The notes: generated by a model from the letters alone, not told the origin. A DNA stretch of 64,000 nt from JAOXRU01 sp965247735 (GCA_965247735.1 CBDFHN010000002.1:2108001-2172000), one strand, 5' to 3'. Counted from the stretch's first letter, positions 36,839 through 45,217 are shown. Numbers and translations: made by a program.

Positions 36839-37294
36839 GTGGATACATTAAGCTACAAAACAATTTCGGCTAACAAGGCTACTGTGGACAAACAGTGGGT
36901 TATTGTTGATGCTGAAGGACAAACGTTAGGTAGATTTGCATCTAAAGTAGCCAAGTTACTTAGAGGTAAATACAAGCCTAGCTTTACTCCCCATGTTGAC
37001 TGTGGAGATAACGTAATCGTTATTAACGCTGAAAAAATCAACTTGAGCGGTAACAAATGGAATGAAAAAACTTACATTCGCCATACAGGATACCCTGGTG
37101 GACAAAGAAGTTTAACTGCAAATGAGATGTTCGCAAAGAACCCAACTCGTTTAGTAGAGAAATCAGTAAAAGGAATGCTTCCTAAAAACAAATTAGGTGC
37201 GCAATTATTCCGTAATCTAAATGTGTACGTTGGTACTGAGCACACGCATGACGCTCAAAAACCTACTGCAATTAACTTAAACGATCTTAAATAA
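36839..37294 (+). CDS. rplM: 50S ribosomal protein L13
   Basis: This 151-residue L13 binds early in 50S assembly. The sequence has KQWVIVDAEGQTLGRFASKVAKLLRGKYKPSFTPHVDCGD, SGNKWNEKTYIRHTGYPGG and VKGMLPKNKLG, all typical. The start is GTG, giving MDTLSYKTISANKATVDK, an N-terminus I recognise from other Flavobacteriia. No ATG is available nearby. It is followed one base later by rpsI, the usual pair. The perfect promoter 46 bases upstream drives both. Confidence 0.97.
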   Translation: MDTLSYKTISANKATVDKQWVIVDAEGQTLGRFASKVAKLLRGKYKPSFTPHVDCGDNVIVINAEKINLSGNKWNEKTYIRHTGYPGGQRSLTANEMFAKNPTRLVEKSVKGMLPKNKLGAQLFRNLNVYVGTEHTHDAQKPTAINLNDLK

Positions 37295-37295
37295 G

Positions 37296-37682
37296 ATGGA
37301 GGTAATTCACAAAATAGGTAGAAGAAAGACTGCTGTTGCACGTATTTACCTTTCTGAAGGAAATGGTAACATTACCATTAACAAGAAAGAGTTAAACAAC
37401 TACTTCCCTACAGCAACTTTACAATACAAAGTAAAGCAGCCGTTAGCACTTACAGAAAACGTTGAAAACTTTGATATTAAAGTTAATGTTTTTGGTGGCG
37501 GTATTACTGGGCAAGCAGAAGCAATTCGTTTAGCAATCTCAAGAGCATTATGTGCACTTGAACCTGAAAACAGACTTGTTTTAAAACCAGAAGGTTTATT
37601 AACAAGAGATCCAAGAATGGTTGAACGTAAGAAATTTGGTCAGAAGAAAGCTCGTAAGAAATTCCAGTTCTCTAAACGTTAA
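37296..37682 (+). CDS. rpsI: 30S ribosomal protein S9
   Basis: This 128-residue S9 contacts the P-site tRNA with its C-terminal tail. The visible motifs are IGRRKTAVARIYL, the VFGGGITGQAEAIRLAISRAL core, and LTRDPRMVERKKFGQKKARKKFQFSKR, ending with the conserved K-R. It starts one base after the rplM stop, so it is translationally coupled with L13. A hairpin (37690-37715) without a T tail follows the stop. Confidence 0.97.
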   Translation: MEVIHKIGRRKTAVARIYLSEGNGNITINKKELNNYFPTATLQYKVKQPLALTENVENFDIKVNVFGGGITGQAEAIRLAISRALCALEPENRLVLKPEGLLTRDPRMVERKKFGQKKARKKFQFSKR

Positions 37683-37689
37683 TTTTTTA

Positions 37690-37820
37690 TTGCCTTTCCT
37701 TTATTGGAAAAGCAAAAGTTCATTTAGTATTGAAATTAAAAACAATGTTGTCGTTGTCTGTCTATTAAAGACAGCCTTAGTTTAGCATCTAAACCACGCC
37801 ACGAGCGGGTTGCTAATTCA
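37690..37820 (+). promoter_or_regulatory. Structured leader before rpsB (candidate cis-regulatory RNA)
   Basis: Within the 162-base spacer I see several hairpins: 37690-37699 with 37706-37715 (one mismatch), CTGTCT/AGACAG (37758-37774), GTTTAG/CTAAAC (37780-37794) and a short CGC/GCG stem (37797-37807). No clear TAnnTTTG promoter is visible. Ribosomal protein S2 commonly represses its own mRNA through leader RNA, so an autoregulatory site is plausible but unproven. Confidence 0.35.
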
Positions 37821-37844
37821 ACGAACGTAAACTATTACAAAAAA

Positions 37845-38753
37845 ATGGCAAACAAACCAGAAGTTAAACAATTACTTGAAGCAGGTGTACATTTTGGTCA
37901 CCTTACAAGAAAATGGAATCCAAACATGGCTCCATATATATACATGGAACGTAATGGAATCCATGTTATAAACCTATACAAAACTGCTGCCAAAATTGAA
38001 GAAGCTAGTGAAGCACTTTCAAAAATTGCAGCATCAGGTAGAAAAATTCTTTTTGTAGCTACTAAAAAACAAGCAAAAGATATCGTTGCTGAAAAAGCAG
38101 GTGGAGTAAACATGCCTTACATTACTGAAAGATGGCCAGGTGGAATGCTTACCAACTTTGTAACGATTAGAAAAGCTGTTAAAAAAATGGCTACTATCGA
38201 CAGAATGAAAAAAGATGGTACCTTCTTGACTCTTTCTAAGAAAGAACGTTTACAAGTTGACCGTTTAAGAGCTAAGTTAGAAAAAAACCTAGGTTCTATT
38301 ACTGAAATGACTCGTCTTCCAGGAGCACTTTTTATTGTTGATACTATGCGTGAGCATATTGCAGTAAAAGAAGCAAAGAAATTAAACATTCCAATTTTTG
38401 CAATGGTAGATACTAACTCTGATCCAAGAGAAGTAGAATATGCCATCCCTGCAAATGACGATGCATCTAAGTCAATAAGCCAAGTTTTAACTTATGTAAC
38501 TGAAGCTGTTGCAGAAGGTTTAGCTAGCCGTAAAGCTGATCGTGACGAAAAAGCTGCTGCTAAAGAAAAAGAACAGGCTCCTGCTAAAGAAGCTAAAACT
38601 GAAGCTCCTGCTAAAGAAGCCAAAACTGAAGCTCCTGCTAAAGAAGCCAAAACTGAAGCTCCTGCTAAAGAAGCTAAAACTGAAGCTCCTGCTAAGGAAG
38701 CTAAAACTGAAGCTCCTGCTAAGGAAGCAACAAGTACTGAAGAAACAAAATAA
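37845..38753 (+). CDS. rpsB: 30S ribosomal protein S2 with repetitive C-terminal tail
   Basis: This 302-residue S2 keeps the usual fold over residues 1-235 (LLEAGVHFGHLTRKWNPNMAPYIY, RWPGGMLTNF, DTMREHIAVKEAKKLNIPIFAMVDTNSDP). A charged tail follows. From A245 it consists of the nonapeptide APAKEAKTE repeated five times, then a partial sixth, and ends with TSTEETK. Standard S2 is about 230-260 residues, so this tail is an unusual expansion. It is alternately positive and negative and predicted to be unstructured or helical. It is in an operon with tsf. Confidence 0.97.
   Translation: MANKPEVKQLLEAGVHFGHLTRKWNPNMAPYIYMERNGIHVINLYKTAAKIEEASEALSKIAASGRKILFVATKKQAKDIVAEKAGGVNMPYITERWPGGMLTNFVTIRKAVKKMATIDRMKKDGTFLTLSKKERLQVDRLRAKLEKNLGSITEMTRLPGALFIVDTMREHIAVKEAKKLNIPIFAMVDTNSDPREVEYAIPANDDASKSISQVLTYVTEAVAEGLASRKADRDEKAAAKEKEQAPAKEAKTEAPAKEAKTEAPAKEAKTEAPAKEAKTEAPAKEAKTEAPAKEATSTEETK
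38577..38729 (+). repeat. 27-bp tandem repeat inside rpsB
   Basis: Five full copies of a 27-bp unit (starting at 38577, 38604, 38631, 38658, 38685) and an 18-bp partial copy encode APAKEAKTE. The copies differ by a few synonymous third bases. The reading frame is kept by any change in copy number. Confidence 0.95.
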
Positions 38754-38765
38754 TTATTATTTAAC

Positions 38766-38807
38766 GTTGAAGAACAGCACTAACATGTTTAGTGTTGTTT
38801 TCTCAAC
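38766..38807 (+). other. rpsB-tsf intercistronic hairpin
   Basis: Outer arms GTTGA/TCAAC (38766-38770, 38803-38807) and an inner stem of about 12 bp around CATGT fold the spacer into one long hairpin. There is no T tail. It may tune the ratio of S2 to EF-Ts. Confidence 0.55.
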
Positions 38808-38823
38808 TTAAAAAAAACATACT

Positions 38824-39789
38824 ATGGCAAAAATTACAGCTGCAGAAGTAGGAAAATTAAGAAAAACTACTGGTGCAGGAATGATGGACTGCAAAAAAGC
38901 ATTAGTAGAAGCTGAAGGAGATTTCGATAAAGCAATTGAAATCCTTCGTAAAAAAGGACAAAAAGTTGCCGCAAAAAGAGCTGACAGAGAATCTTCTGAA
39001 GGTGTTGCTATTGCAAAAGTTAATGCAGAAAACACTTTAGGTGTTTCTATCGTACTAGGATGTGAAACTGATTTCGTTGGAAAAAACGAAGACTTTATCG
39101 CCTTAGCAAACGATCTTGCTGACCTTGCTCTTCAACACAACAACAAAGAAGACTTTTTAGCTGCTGATTTTAACGGTATTTCTGTTGCAGAAAAACTAGT
39201 TGAACAAACTGGTGTTATTGGTGAAAAATTAGACATCAACGCTTTTGAAAGAGTTGAAGCTCCTTATGTAGGTTCTTATGTACACATCAATAAGATTGCT
39301 GCATTAGTTGGCTTAACAACTAAAATTGGTGATTCTGAAGTACTATCTAAAGATTTAGCAATGCAAGTTGCTTCTATGGGAGCTACTCAGTTATCTTATA
39401 GAGATTTTGATCCAGCATTTGTTGCATCAGAAACTGAAGCAAGAATTGCCGTTATCGAAAAAGACAATATAGAATTGGCACGTTTAGGTAAAACACTTAA
39501 AAACGTACCTCAATATATTTCTATGTCTCAATTATCTGAAGATGTTCTAGCAAAAGCTCAAGAAGATGCTAAAGCCGAACTTAAAGCCGAAGGTAAACCA
39601 GAACAAATTTGGGATAAAATTCTTCCTGGAAAAATGGATCGTTATATCTCTGACAACACTACTCTTGATAAAGAGCAATGTTTATTAGATCAAGATTTTA
39701 TTAAAAACGAAAAAACTACTGTTGCTAAGCACGTAAGCTCTTATGGAGATGTTGCTGTTGCTAGCTTCAAACGTGTATCTCTAGGATAA
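38824..39789 (+). CDS. tsf: Translation elongation factor Ts
   Basis: This 321-residue EF-Ts recycles EF-Tu by exchanging its GDP. The N-terminal UBA-like domain is AAEVGKLRKTTGAGMMDCKKALVEAEGDFDKAIEILRKKG. The core has the TDFV motif (GCETDFVGKNEDF), which contacts EF-Tu. The dimerisation domain and C-terminal module follow, with KILPGKMDRYISDNTTL and LLDQDFIKN. It is somewhat longer than E. coli EF-Ts (283), normal for the phylum. It shares the rpsB transcript and ends at a strong terminator. Confidence 0.97.
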   Translation: MAKITAAEVGKLRKTTGAGMMDCKKALVEAEGDFDKAIEILRKKGQKVAAKRADRESSEGVAIAKVNAENTLGVSIVLGCETDFVGKNEDFIALANDLADLALQHNNKEDFLAADFNGISVAEKLVEQTGVIGEKLDINAFERVEAPYVGSYVHINKIAALVGLTTKIGDSEVLSKDLAMQVASMGATQLSYRDFDPAFVASETEARIAVIEKDNIELARLGKTLKNVPQYISMSQLSEDVLAKAQEDAKAELKAEGKPEQIWDKILPGKMDRYISDNTTLDKEQCLLDQDFIKNEKTTVAKHVSSYGDVAVASFKRVSLG

Positions 39790-39812
39790 ACACCGTTTTT
39801 TATATCATATAG

Positions 39813-39847
39813 AAAGAGGCTACCGATATCGGTAGCCTCTTTTTTTT
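39813..39847 (+). terminator. Terminator after tsf
   Basis: AAAGAGGCTACCG pairs with CGGTAGCCTCTTT around ATAT, followed by more T. It ends the rpsB-tsf transcript. Confidence 0.92.
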
Positions 39848-39913
39848 ATCATAACGGAAGCCCTCAACTATCTATTTCAAAAAAAACACTATTATATAAA
39901 TCTTTTAATACAG

Positions 39914-39943
39914 TTTCTTTTTTAAGATATATGGCTATATTTG
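39914..39943 (+). promoter_or_regulatory. Promoter of pyrH-frr
   Basis: TTTC (39914-39917), 18 bases, TATATTTG (39936-39943). The -7 box is exact and the -33 box is off by one base. It lies 20 bases before the pyrH ATG, giving a very short leader. Confidence 0.65.
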
Positions 39944-39963
39944 CACAACTCACGTAGACATAT

Positions 39964-40671
39964 ATGCAATACAAAAGAATACTTTTAAAACTTAGTGGTG
40001 AATCACTAATGGGAGAACGCCAATATGGTATTGATCCAAAGAGACTAGAAGGATATGCTCAAGAAATAAAAGAAGTTGTTTCATTAGGCGTTGAAGTAGC
40101 TATTGTAATTGGAGGCGGAAACATTTTTAGAGGTGTTTCTGGTGCTAGTAACGGCATGGATAGAGTACAAGGAGACCATATGGGAATGCTTGCTACCGTT
40201 ATTAATGGTCTTGCCTTACAAAGTGCATTAGAGAACGAAGATGTCCCTACGCGTTTACAATCTGCTGTAAAAATAAATGAAGTTGCTGAACCCTTCATCA
40301 GAAGACGTGCAATGCGCCATCTAGAAAAAGGCAGGGTTGTTATTTTTGGAGGAGGAACAGGAAATCCATATTTTACTACAGATTCAGCAGCAGTTTTAAG
40401 AGCAATAGAAATACAAGCAGACGTAATCTTAAAAGGAACACGTGTTGACGGAATCTACACCTCTGACCCCGAAAAAGATAAAACAGCAACAAAATTTGAC
40501 TTTATCTCTTTTAAAGATGTACTTAACAAAGGACTAAAAGTAATGGACACTACTGCCTTTACGCTTAGCCATGAAAACGAACTTCCTATTATTGTTTTTG
40601 ACATGAATAAAAACGGAAACTTACTAAAAGTAGTTTCTGGAGAAAAAATAGGGACAAAAGTTAACTTATAA
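39964..40671 (+). CDS. pyrH: UMP kinase
   Basis: This 235-residue cytoplasmic kinase makes UDP from UMP and ATP in pyrimidine synthesis. It belongs to the amino-acid-kinase fold family: ILLKLSGESLMGERQYGID (phosphate site), IVIGGGNIFRG, DRVQGDHMGMLATVINGLAL, RRAMRHLEKGRVVIFGGGTGNPYFTTDSAA and GTRVDGIYTSDPEKD. Length is normal. It has its own promoter and is followed by frr after 42 bases, the usual pair. Confidence 0.97.
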   Translation: MQYKRILLKLSGESLMGERQYGIDPKRLEGYAQEIKEVVSLGVEVAIVIGGGNIFRGVSGASNGMDRVQGDHMGMLATVINGLALQSALENEDVPTRLQSAVKINEVAEPFIRRRAMRHLEKGRVVIFGGGTGNPYFTTDSAAVLRAIEIQADVILKGTRVDGIYTSDPEKDKTATKFDFISFKDVLNKGLKVMDTTAFTLSHENELPIIVFDMNKNGNLLKVVSGEKIGTKVNL

Positions 40672-40713
40672 TACTGGTACATTTATTGATACCCATGTAA
40701 AAACTACACACTA

Positions 40714-41268
40714 ATGAACGAAGAAATTAATTTTATAATAGACAGCGCTAAGGAATCTATGGATGGTTCCGTGGCACACTTTAAAAAGAAATTAATAAAC
40801 ATAAGAGCTGGAAAAGCAAATCCATCGATGTTGGCTAATGTCATGGTTGACTATTATGGATCAAAGACTCCCCTTGCTCAAATTGCAAATGTAAATACTC
40901 CTGATGCCAGAACAATAACTGTACAACCTTGGGAAAAAAACATGCTTCACGAAATTGAAAAAGCCATCATGAATGCAAACCTTGGCTTTAATCCAATGAA
41001 TAATGGTGACTTCGTCATTATTAATGTACCACCGCTTACTGAAGAACGAAGAATAGATCTTGCAAAACAAGCTAAAGCTGAAGCTGAGGATGGTAAAGTT
41101 GGAATACGAAATTCTCGTCAAGATGCCAATAAGGAAATTAAAAACGTGGAAGCATCTGATGATGTAAAAAAAGATTCTGAAAACAATGTGCAAGAGTTAA
41201 CCAATATTTTTATTAAAAAGATTGATGAAATTCTAGCTGTTAAGGAAAAAGAGATCATGACAGTATAA
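40714..41268 (+). CDS. frr: Ribosome recycling factor
   Basis: This 184-residue RRF splits post-termination ribosomes together with EF-G. The sequence shows the three-helix domain I (SAKESMDGSVAHFKKKLINIRAGKANPSML) and domain II (YYGSKTPLAQIANVNTPDARTITVQPW). The return helices follow (PPLTEERRIDLAKQAKAEAEDGKVGIRNSRQDANKEIK). It ends with a basic-acidic helix. Co-transcribed with pyrH. Confidence 0.97.
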   Translation: MNEEINFIIDSAKESMDGSVAHFKKKLINIRAGKANPSMLANVMVDYYGSKTPLAQIANVNTPDARTITVQPWEKNMLHEIEKAIMNANLGFNPMNNGDFVIINVPPLTEERRIDLAKQAKAEAEDGKVGIRNSRQDANKEIKNVEASDDVKKDSENNVQELTNIFIKKIDEILAVKEKEIMTV

Positions 41269-41331
41269 CAATCACATCTACTGTAAAAAAAACATACACT
41301 TCATTAATTTATATTCTAGCTAACATAGAGA

Positions 41332-43722
41332 ATGGCCGCTAAACAGATATCAGGATTTTGGGAAAAAACAGCAAGAATTATTCTGAGAAACAGAATACTA
41401 ATACTACTTCTTGTTTTTGCTTCAACCTTATTTTTTAGTACCCAATGGAAGCATATGCGCTTCTCTTTTACAGAGGCAAATCTACTTCCAGATGATCATC
41501 CTGTAAACCTAGAGTATAAAGAATTCTTAAGTCTTTTTGGAGAAGAAGGCAACCTTGTTGTTATTGCTGTCAAAGACAGTACACTATTAACTCCTGAAAA
41601 ATTTAATGCCTGGAATACACTCAGCAAGCAATTTAATGCGTTTTCCGAAGTAAGCCTTGTTATTTCTACAGATAATTTGCAAGAAATTGTAAAAGACAAA
41701 GAAAAACAACAGTTTGTATCCAAGCCTTTTCTAACCAAAAAAGTAGAATCGCAAGAAGAAATTGAAGCGCTCAGTGACAAACTCTTTAATAGACTCCCTT
41801 TTTACGAAAATCTACTTTATAATAAAGAGACAAAAACCCTTAGAACAGTTATTTACCTAGATAAAGAAATTGTAAATACAGCTGTTCGAAAAGAATTTAT
41901 ATTTAACGATCTTATTCCTCAAATAGAACGGTTTGAAAAACAATCTGGGCTTACCGTGAGAACTTCGGGAATGCCTTATGTACGAACCCTAAACGCTCAA
42001 AATATTGTTGACGAAATTGGTCTTTTCATTGCTGCTGCACTAGGTATCACTTCACTTATCTTTTTCTTCTTCTTTAGATCATTTAGAGCCACTTTTATCT
42101 CTATGTGTATCGTAATAATTGGAGTTATGTGGGCTTTTGGTATTCTAGGCTTATTACATTATGAAATTACCGTTTTAACAGCACTAATACCACCATTGAT
42201 TATTGTTATCGGAATTCCTAATTGTATTTTCTTAATTAACAAATACCAACAGGAAGTTAAAAAACATGGTAACAAAGCCAAGTCCTTACAGCGTGTTATT
42301 GCTAAAATAGGAAATGCTACGCTAATGACCAACGTTACTACTGCCGCTGGTTTTGCAACTTTTATAATCACGGAAAGTAAGCTGCTGAAAGAATTTGGTA
42401 TTGTAGCATCTATAAACATTATTGTCATATTTATTCTATCACTTCTTATTATCCCTATTGCATACAGTTTTATGCCATTGCCAAAAGACAAACACCTAAA
42501 ACACCTTAATAAAAGATGGATAGGTACATTTGTAAGCTGGATGGAAAAAATGGTGAGACACAAGAGAATCGCCGTTTATGTTGTATCCATATGCGTGCTT
42601 ATTGCCAGCATTATTGGAATTTATAAAATTGAAGTTTCTGGTAGTCTACTGGAAGACATGCCGAAAAAGACCGGTTTTTATGAAGATATCAAATTTTTTG
42701 ATGATGAATTTGATGGTATTCTACCAATAGAAATCGTAATAGATACAAAAAGAAGAAATGGAGTCTTAAAACTCCCTACTTTGAAAAGAATGGATCAGCT
42801 TAGTCAATTTATAGACGAGACACCAGAATTATCAAAACCACTTTCTGCTGTTAACCTTGTAAAATATATTAAACAAGCCTATTACAACGGTAATCCAAAA
42901 TACTATCAATTACCAAGATCTCAAGAAAGTAGTTTTATAATGCCATTGGCTAAAAAATCTTCTGATAAAACCAACCTACTATCTAGCTTTGTAGATTCTA
43001 CTGGACAGATCGCAAGAGTAACAACTTTTATGAAAGATGTTGGTACCGATAGAATGGAACAGATAGAAGCTTCATTGCTTGAGGAGATTGACAAAATTTT
43101 CCCAAAAGAAAGGTACGAAGTAAAACTTACAGGAAAAGCTTTGCTATTCTTAAAAGGCACAAAATACCTTATCAAAAACCTGATCCTATCACTAGCATTA
43201 GCAATTTTCTTAATTTCTATTTTTATGGCCTATATGTTTAGGTCTTTTAAAATGATTATCATATCTCTAATTCCTAACCTATTACCCTTATTAATTACTG
43301 CAGGCCTAATGGGATACTTAGGAGTTCCTATAAAACCATCTACAATCCTTGTTTTTAGTATTGCATTTGGAATCTCTGTGGATGACACTATACATTTCTT
43401 AGCCAAATACAGACAAGAATTGCAGGCAAATAGCTGGAAAATTAGAAAATCTGTATACGCAGCTCTAAGAGAAACTGGGGTAAGCATGTTTTACACCTCT
43501 ATAGTTCTCTTTTTTGGCTTTTCCGTCTTTATTATTTCTAATTTTGGAGGTACGGTAGCCCTTGGTGCTTTGGTTTCTGCAACCTTACTTTTTGCCATGC
43601 TTGCCAACCTAGTATTACTTCCTTCATTATTACTATCATTGGAACGAAGTATTGCAAACAAAAAGGTATTAAAAAAGCCACAAATCGACATTCTACACAA
43701 AGACAACGAGGACAATAGTTAA
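41332..43722 (+). CDS. MMPL/RND family exporter-like membrane protein
   Basis: This 796-residue inner-membrane protein has the RND layout with two halves. Each half starts with a single helix (about 18-37 and 413-431), then a periplasmic loop, then five helices (about 225-385 and 620-780). The second half carries FGISVDDTIHFLAKYRQEL, the aspartates of which resemble the proton-relay site. The first half has LTALIPPLIIVIGIPNCIF. Such MMPL/HAE3-type proteins export lipids or hydrophobic molecules; the substrate is unknown. It starts 63 bases after frr and may ride on that transcript. No terminator is evident after it. Confidence 0.85.
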   Translation: MAAKQISGFWEKTARIILRNRILILLLVFASTLFFSTQWKHMRFSFTEANLLPDDHPVNLEYKEFLSLFGEEGNLVVIAVKDSTLLTPEKFNAWNTLSKQFNAFSEVSLVISTDNLQEIVKDKEKQQFVSKPFLTKKVESQEEIEALSDKLFNRLPFYENLLYNKETKTLRTVIYLDKEIVNTAVRKEFIFNDLIPQIERFEKQSGLTVRTSGMPYVRTLNAQNIVDEIGLFIAAALGITSLIFFFFFRSFRATFISMCIVIIGVMWAFGILGLLHYEITVLTALIPPLIIVIGIPNCIFLINKYQQEVKKHGNKAKSLQRVIAKIGNATLMTNVTTAAGFATFIITESKLLKEFGIVASINIIVIFILSLLIIPIAYSFMPLPKDKHLKHLNKRWIGTFVSWMEKMVRHKRIAVYVVSICVLIASIIGIYKIEVSGSLLEDMPKKTGFYEDIKFFDDEFDGILPIEIVIDTKRRNGVLKLPTLKRMDQLSQFIDETPELSKPLSAVNLVKYIKQAYYNGNPKYYQLPRSQESSFIMPLAKKSSDKTNLLSSFVDSTGQIARVTTFMKDVGTDRMEQIEASLLEEIDKIFPKERYEVKLTGKALLFLKGTKYLIKNLILSLALAIFLISIFMAYMFRSFKMIIISLIPNLLPLLITAGLMGYLGVPIKPSTILVFSIAFGISVDDTIHFLAKYRQELQANSWKIRKSVYAALRETGVSMFYTSIVLFFGFSVFIISNFGGTVALGALVSATLLFAMLANLVLLPSLLLSLERSIANKKVLKKPQIDILHKDNEDNS

Positions 43723-43807
43723 ACTTTTTTTATAGAAAAGTACACTAATCACAAACTGCTTTTCAATTAAAAAAAATTGTACAATGATGTAAAATTTTAA
43801 AATTTAT

Positions 43808-43838
43808 TTTGTTTAGTTAGGATTCCTTACTATATTTG
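43808..43838 (+). promoter_or_regulatory. Promoter of the cysteine-motif locus
   Basis: TTTG (43808-43811), 19 bases, TATATTTG (43831-43838): an exact consensus, 36 bases before the thioredoxin-like ATG. Confidence 0.88.
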
Positions 43839-43855
43839 CAAAGCAATCTTGCAAA
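43835..43855 (+). promoter_or_regulatory. Candidate operator: TTTGCAA-N7-TTGCAAA
   Basis: A perfect 7-bp inverted repeat (43835-43841 and 43849-43855) with a 7-base spacer overlaps the -7 box and the expected transcription start. Its size and position fit a dimeric winged-helix repressor such as the MarR-family protein encoded 1.4 kb downstream. Binding is inferred. Confidence 0.55.
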
Positions 43856-43874
43856 AACTAAAAATATAATTAAA

Positions 43875-44108
43875 ATGAGTAAATCAATTTTTTACCATGC
43901 TGGTTGTCCAGTATGTATTAGCGCAGAACACGACATCATCAATTTAGTAGGAACAGAAAATGTGGAGATCGTTAATATTGGTGAGGATAAAACAAGAATA
44001 ATTGAGGCTGAAAATGCAGGTGTAAAATCTGTTCCAGCTCTAATTACGCCCAACGGCAATGCACTGCATATTAACTTTGGTGCTTCTATAGCAGATGTTA
44101 AGGGCTAA
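43875..44108 (+). CDS. Small thioredoxin/glutaredoxin-like protein with CPVC motif
   Basis: This 77-residue protein has the thioredoxin-fold core only: SIFYHAGCPVCISAEHDI with a CPVC redox pair (Cys11, Cys14), and SVPALIT with the cis-proline (P54). No signal peptide is present, so it is cytoplasmic. The ORF is open 13 codons further upstream from a TTG, but that TTG is part of the -7 box, so the ATG at 43875 is the start. It heads a locus with an exported lipoprotein, DUF2024 and a Cys-rich MarR regulator. It could reduce a disulfide in one of these or carry a metal. Confidence 0.8.
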   Translation: MSKSIFYHAGCPVCISAEHDIINLVGTENVEIVNIGEDKTRIIEAENAGVKSVPALITPNGNALHINFGASIADVKG

Positions 44109-44117
44109 TTTCTAACC

Positions 44118-44158
44118 TAAGTAGTTAGGACTCCTATTTAAAGAATCCTAGCTACTTA
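44118..44158 (+). other. Intercistronic hairpin in the cysteine-motif locus
   Basis: Arms 44118-44133 and 44143-44158 pair over 16 positions with one mismatch and one wobble around a 9-base loop. No T run follows, so it is more likely a processing or stability element than a terminator. Confidence 0.5.
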
Positions 44159-44171
44159 AAACAATTTCACA

Positions 44172-44894
44172 ATGAAATCAATACTTATATTATTATTTAC
44201 AGCAATTCTTTTAAGTACAACCATATCTTGTGCTCAGAAGAGTGAATATAAAAATGACAACTTTAATATTAAGGAAGTCAGCGTAATTCATAAAGCCAAT
44301 TTAGGAATCACTATTTGGACGATAAGTGTGGCAGGAATTGCAGGAGAAACAACACCTACAAAAACTGGTCAACTTAATGGTGCACACGTTTTGGCATATG
44401 TATTCCCAACTAGTTTAAAACCAACAGATGTAGGTTTTAACCAAACAGATGGAATTCTAGCACTGGCTTTAACATCCCATCCAGATTTTGATGATACTCC
44501 TCTTTGGGACGAGAATAATGACCAAATATTTGATAATGATGGAATAATTTGGCATCCACATTGGGTAGTTCTTCACGAAGACAAGAGCGTACCTGGTGGA
44601 CTTTCTGTAAAACAATTTAAAAAAGCCGACCATACCGTTGTATTACCGCCAACAAATCCTGGAATGCCAATGTATATGGATTCACCTGGATATCCAGTAA
44701 CTACAAAAAGTAATACCATAAAAGTTGTCGTTCCTGATTATCGAATGAATAATAAGACCGATTTTAACTATGATGGCGCAACTGTGTATATGAAAGTGAA
44801 TACAACTGATGATAGTCTACCTATGTTAGGTGTTTATGAAGTCTTTAGCGTGGCAAGCGGAGATCTATCATTACCATATAAAGTAAAAAAATAG
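44172..44894 (+). CDS. Exported lipoprotein of unknown function
   Basis: This 240-residue protein has a signal sequence with a lipobox-like TISC (Cys20). The mature part has no other cysteine. A conspicuous segment IIWHPHWVVLHEDKSVPGG (about 130-150) holds three close histidines, which could bind a metal. An acidic LWDENNDQIFDNDG stretch precedes it and could bind calcium. The C-terminal part is beta-like. I do not recognise the family. It sits 63 bases after the CPVC protein and 4 bases before DUF2024, so it is probably one transcript with both. Periplasmic or outer-membrane location. Confidence 0.65.
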   Translation: MKSILILLFTAILLSTTISCAQKSEYKNDNFNIKEVSVIHKANLGITIWTISVAGIAGETTPTKTGQLNGAHVLAYVFPTSLKPTDVGFNQTDGILALALTSHPDFDDTPLWDENNDQIFDNDGIIWHPHWVVLHEDKSVPGGLSVKQFKKADHTVVLPPTNPGMPMYMDSPGYPVTTKSNTIKVVVPDYRMNNKTDFNYDGATVYMKVNTTDDSLPMLGVYEVFSVASGDLSLPYKVKK

Positions 44895-44898
44895 CGAG

Positions 44899-45162
44899 AT
44901 GAAAATATCAGTTTGGGATACTTACGTAAAAAGAGAAGACGGTACCACTATGCATTTTGATATTCTAGTGCCTAGTGATGTAACCGATGAACAGCTCATA
45001 TTTAGTTTTGGTATGAATTACTTAAAAACTAAATCTTTTAGAACAGATCAATTGTCTACCAACGAGTGTCGTTTTTGTCATATTGGACAAGCCACAGAAG
45101 AAATGATTCTATCTATTAAAAAAAACGGGTATTCAATTATAGAAATGGAATATTGTAATTAA
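44899..45162 (+). CDS. DUF2024 family protein
   Basis: This 87-residue cytoplasmic protein starts MKISVWDTYVKREDGTTMHFDILVP, the signature of DUF2024. It carries NECRFCHIGQA (Cys57, Cys60, His61) and a near-terminal Cys86, a set that could bind zinc or iron. The family has no assigned biochemical role. It starts 4 bases after the stop of the lipoprotein gene, so the two are coupled. A terminator separates it from the MarR gene. Confidence 0.82.
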   Translation: MKISVWDTYVKREDGTTMHFDILVPSDVTDEQLIFSFGMNYLKTKSFRTDQLSTNECRFCHIGQATEEMILSIKKNGYSIIEMEYCN

Positions 45163-45183
45163 TTTAATTAGGATTACTAACTT

Positions 45184-45217
45184 TGCCTGTCGGACAAATT
45201 TCGGCAGGCATTTTTTT
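45184..45217 (+). terminator. Terminator abutting the marR start codon
   Basis: TGCCTGTCG (45184-45192) pairs with CGGCAGGCA (45202-45210) including one G-U pair, followed by seven T's; the ATG of the regulator is the next base. It ends the DUF2024 transcript, or acts as an attenuator that lets only a fraction through to marR. Confidence 0.8.

Noticed and set aside
38542..38811. An 89-codon ORF very rich in lysine and leucine
   Set aside because: It is the +1-frame reading of the rpsB tandem repeat and has no independent start signal.
43836..43874. TTG start for the CPVC protein
   Set aside because: The TTG is part of the -7 promoter box, so it would not be inside the transcript.
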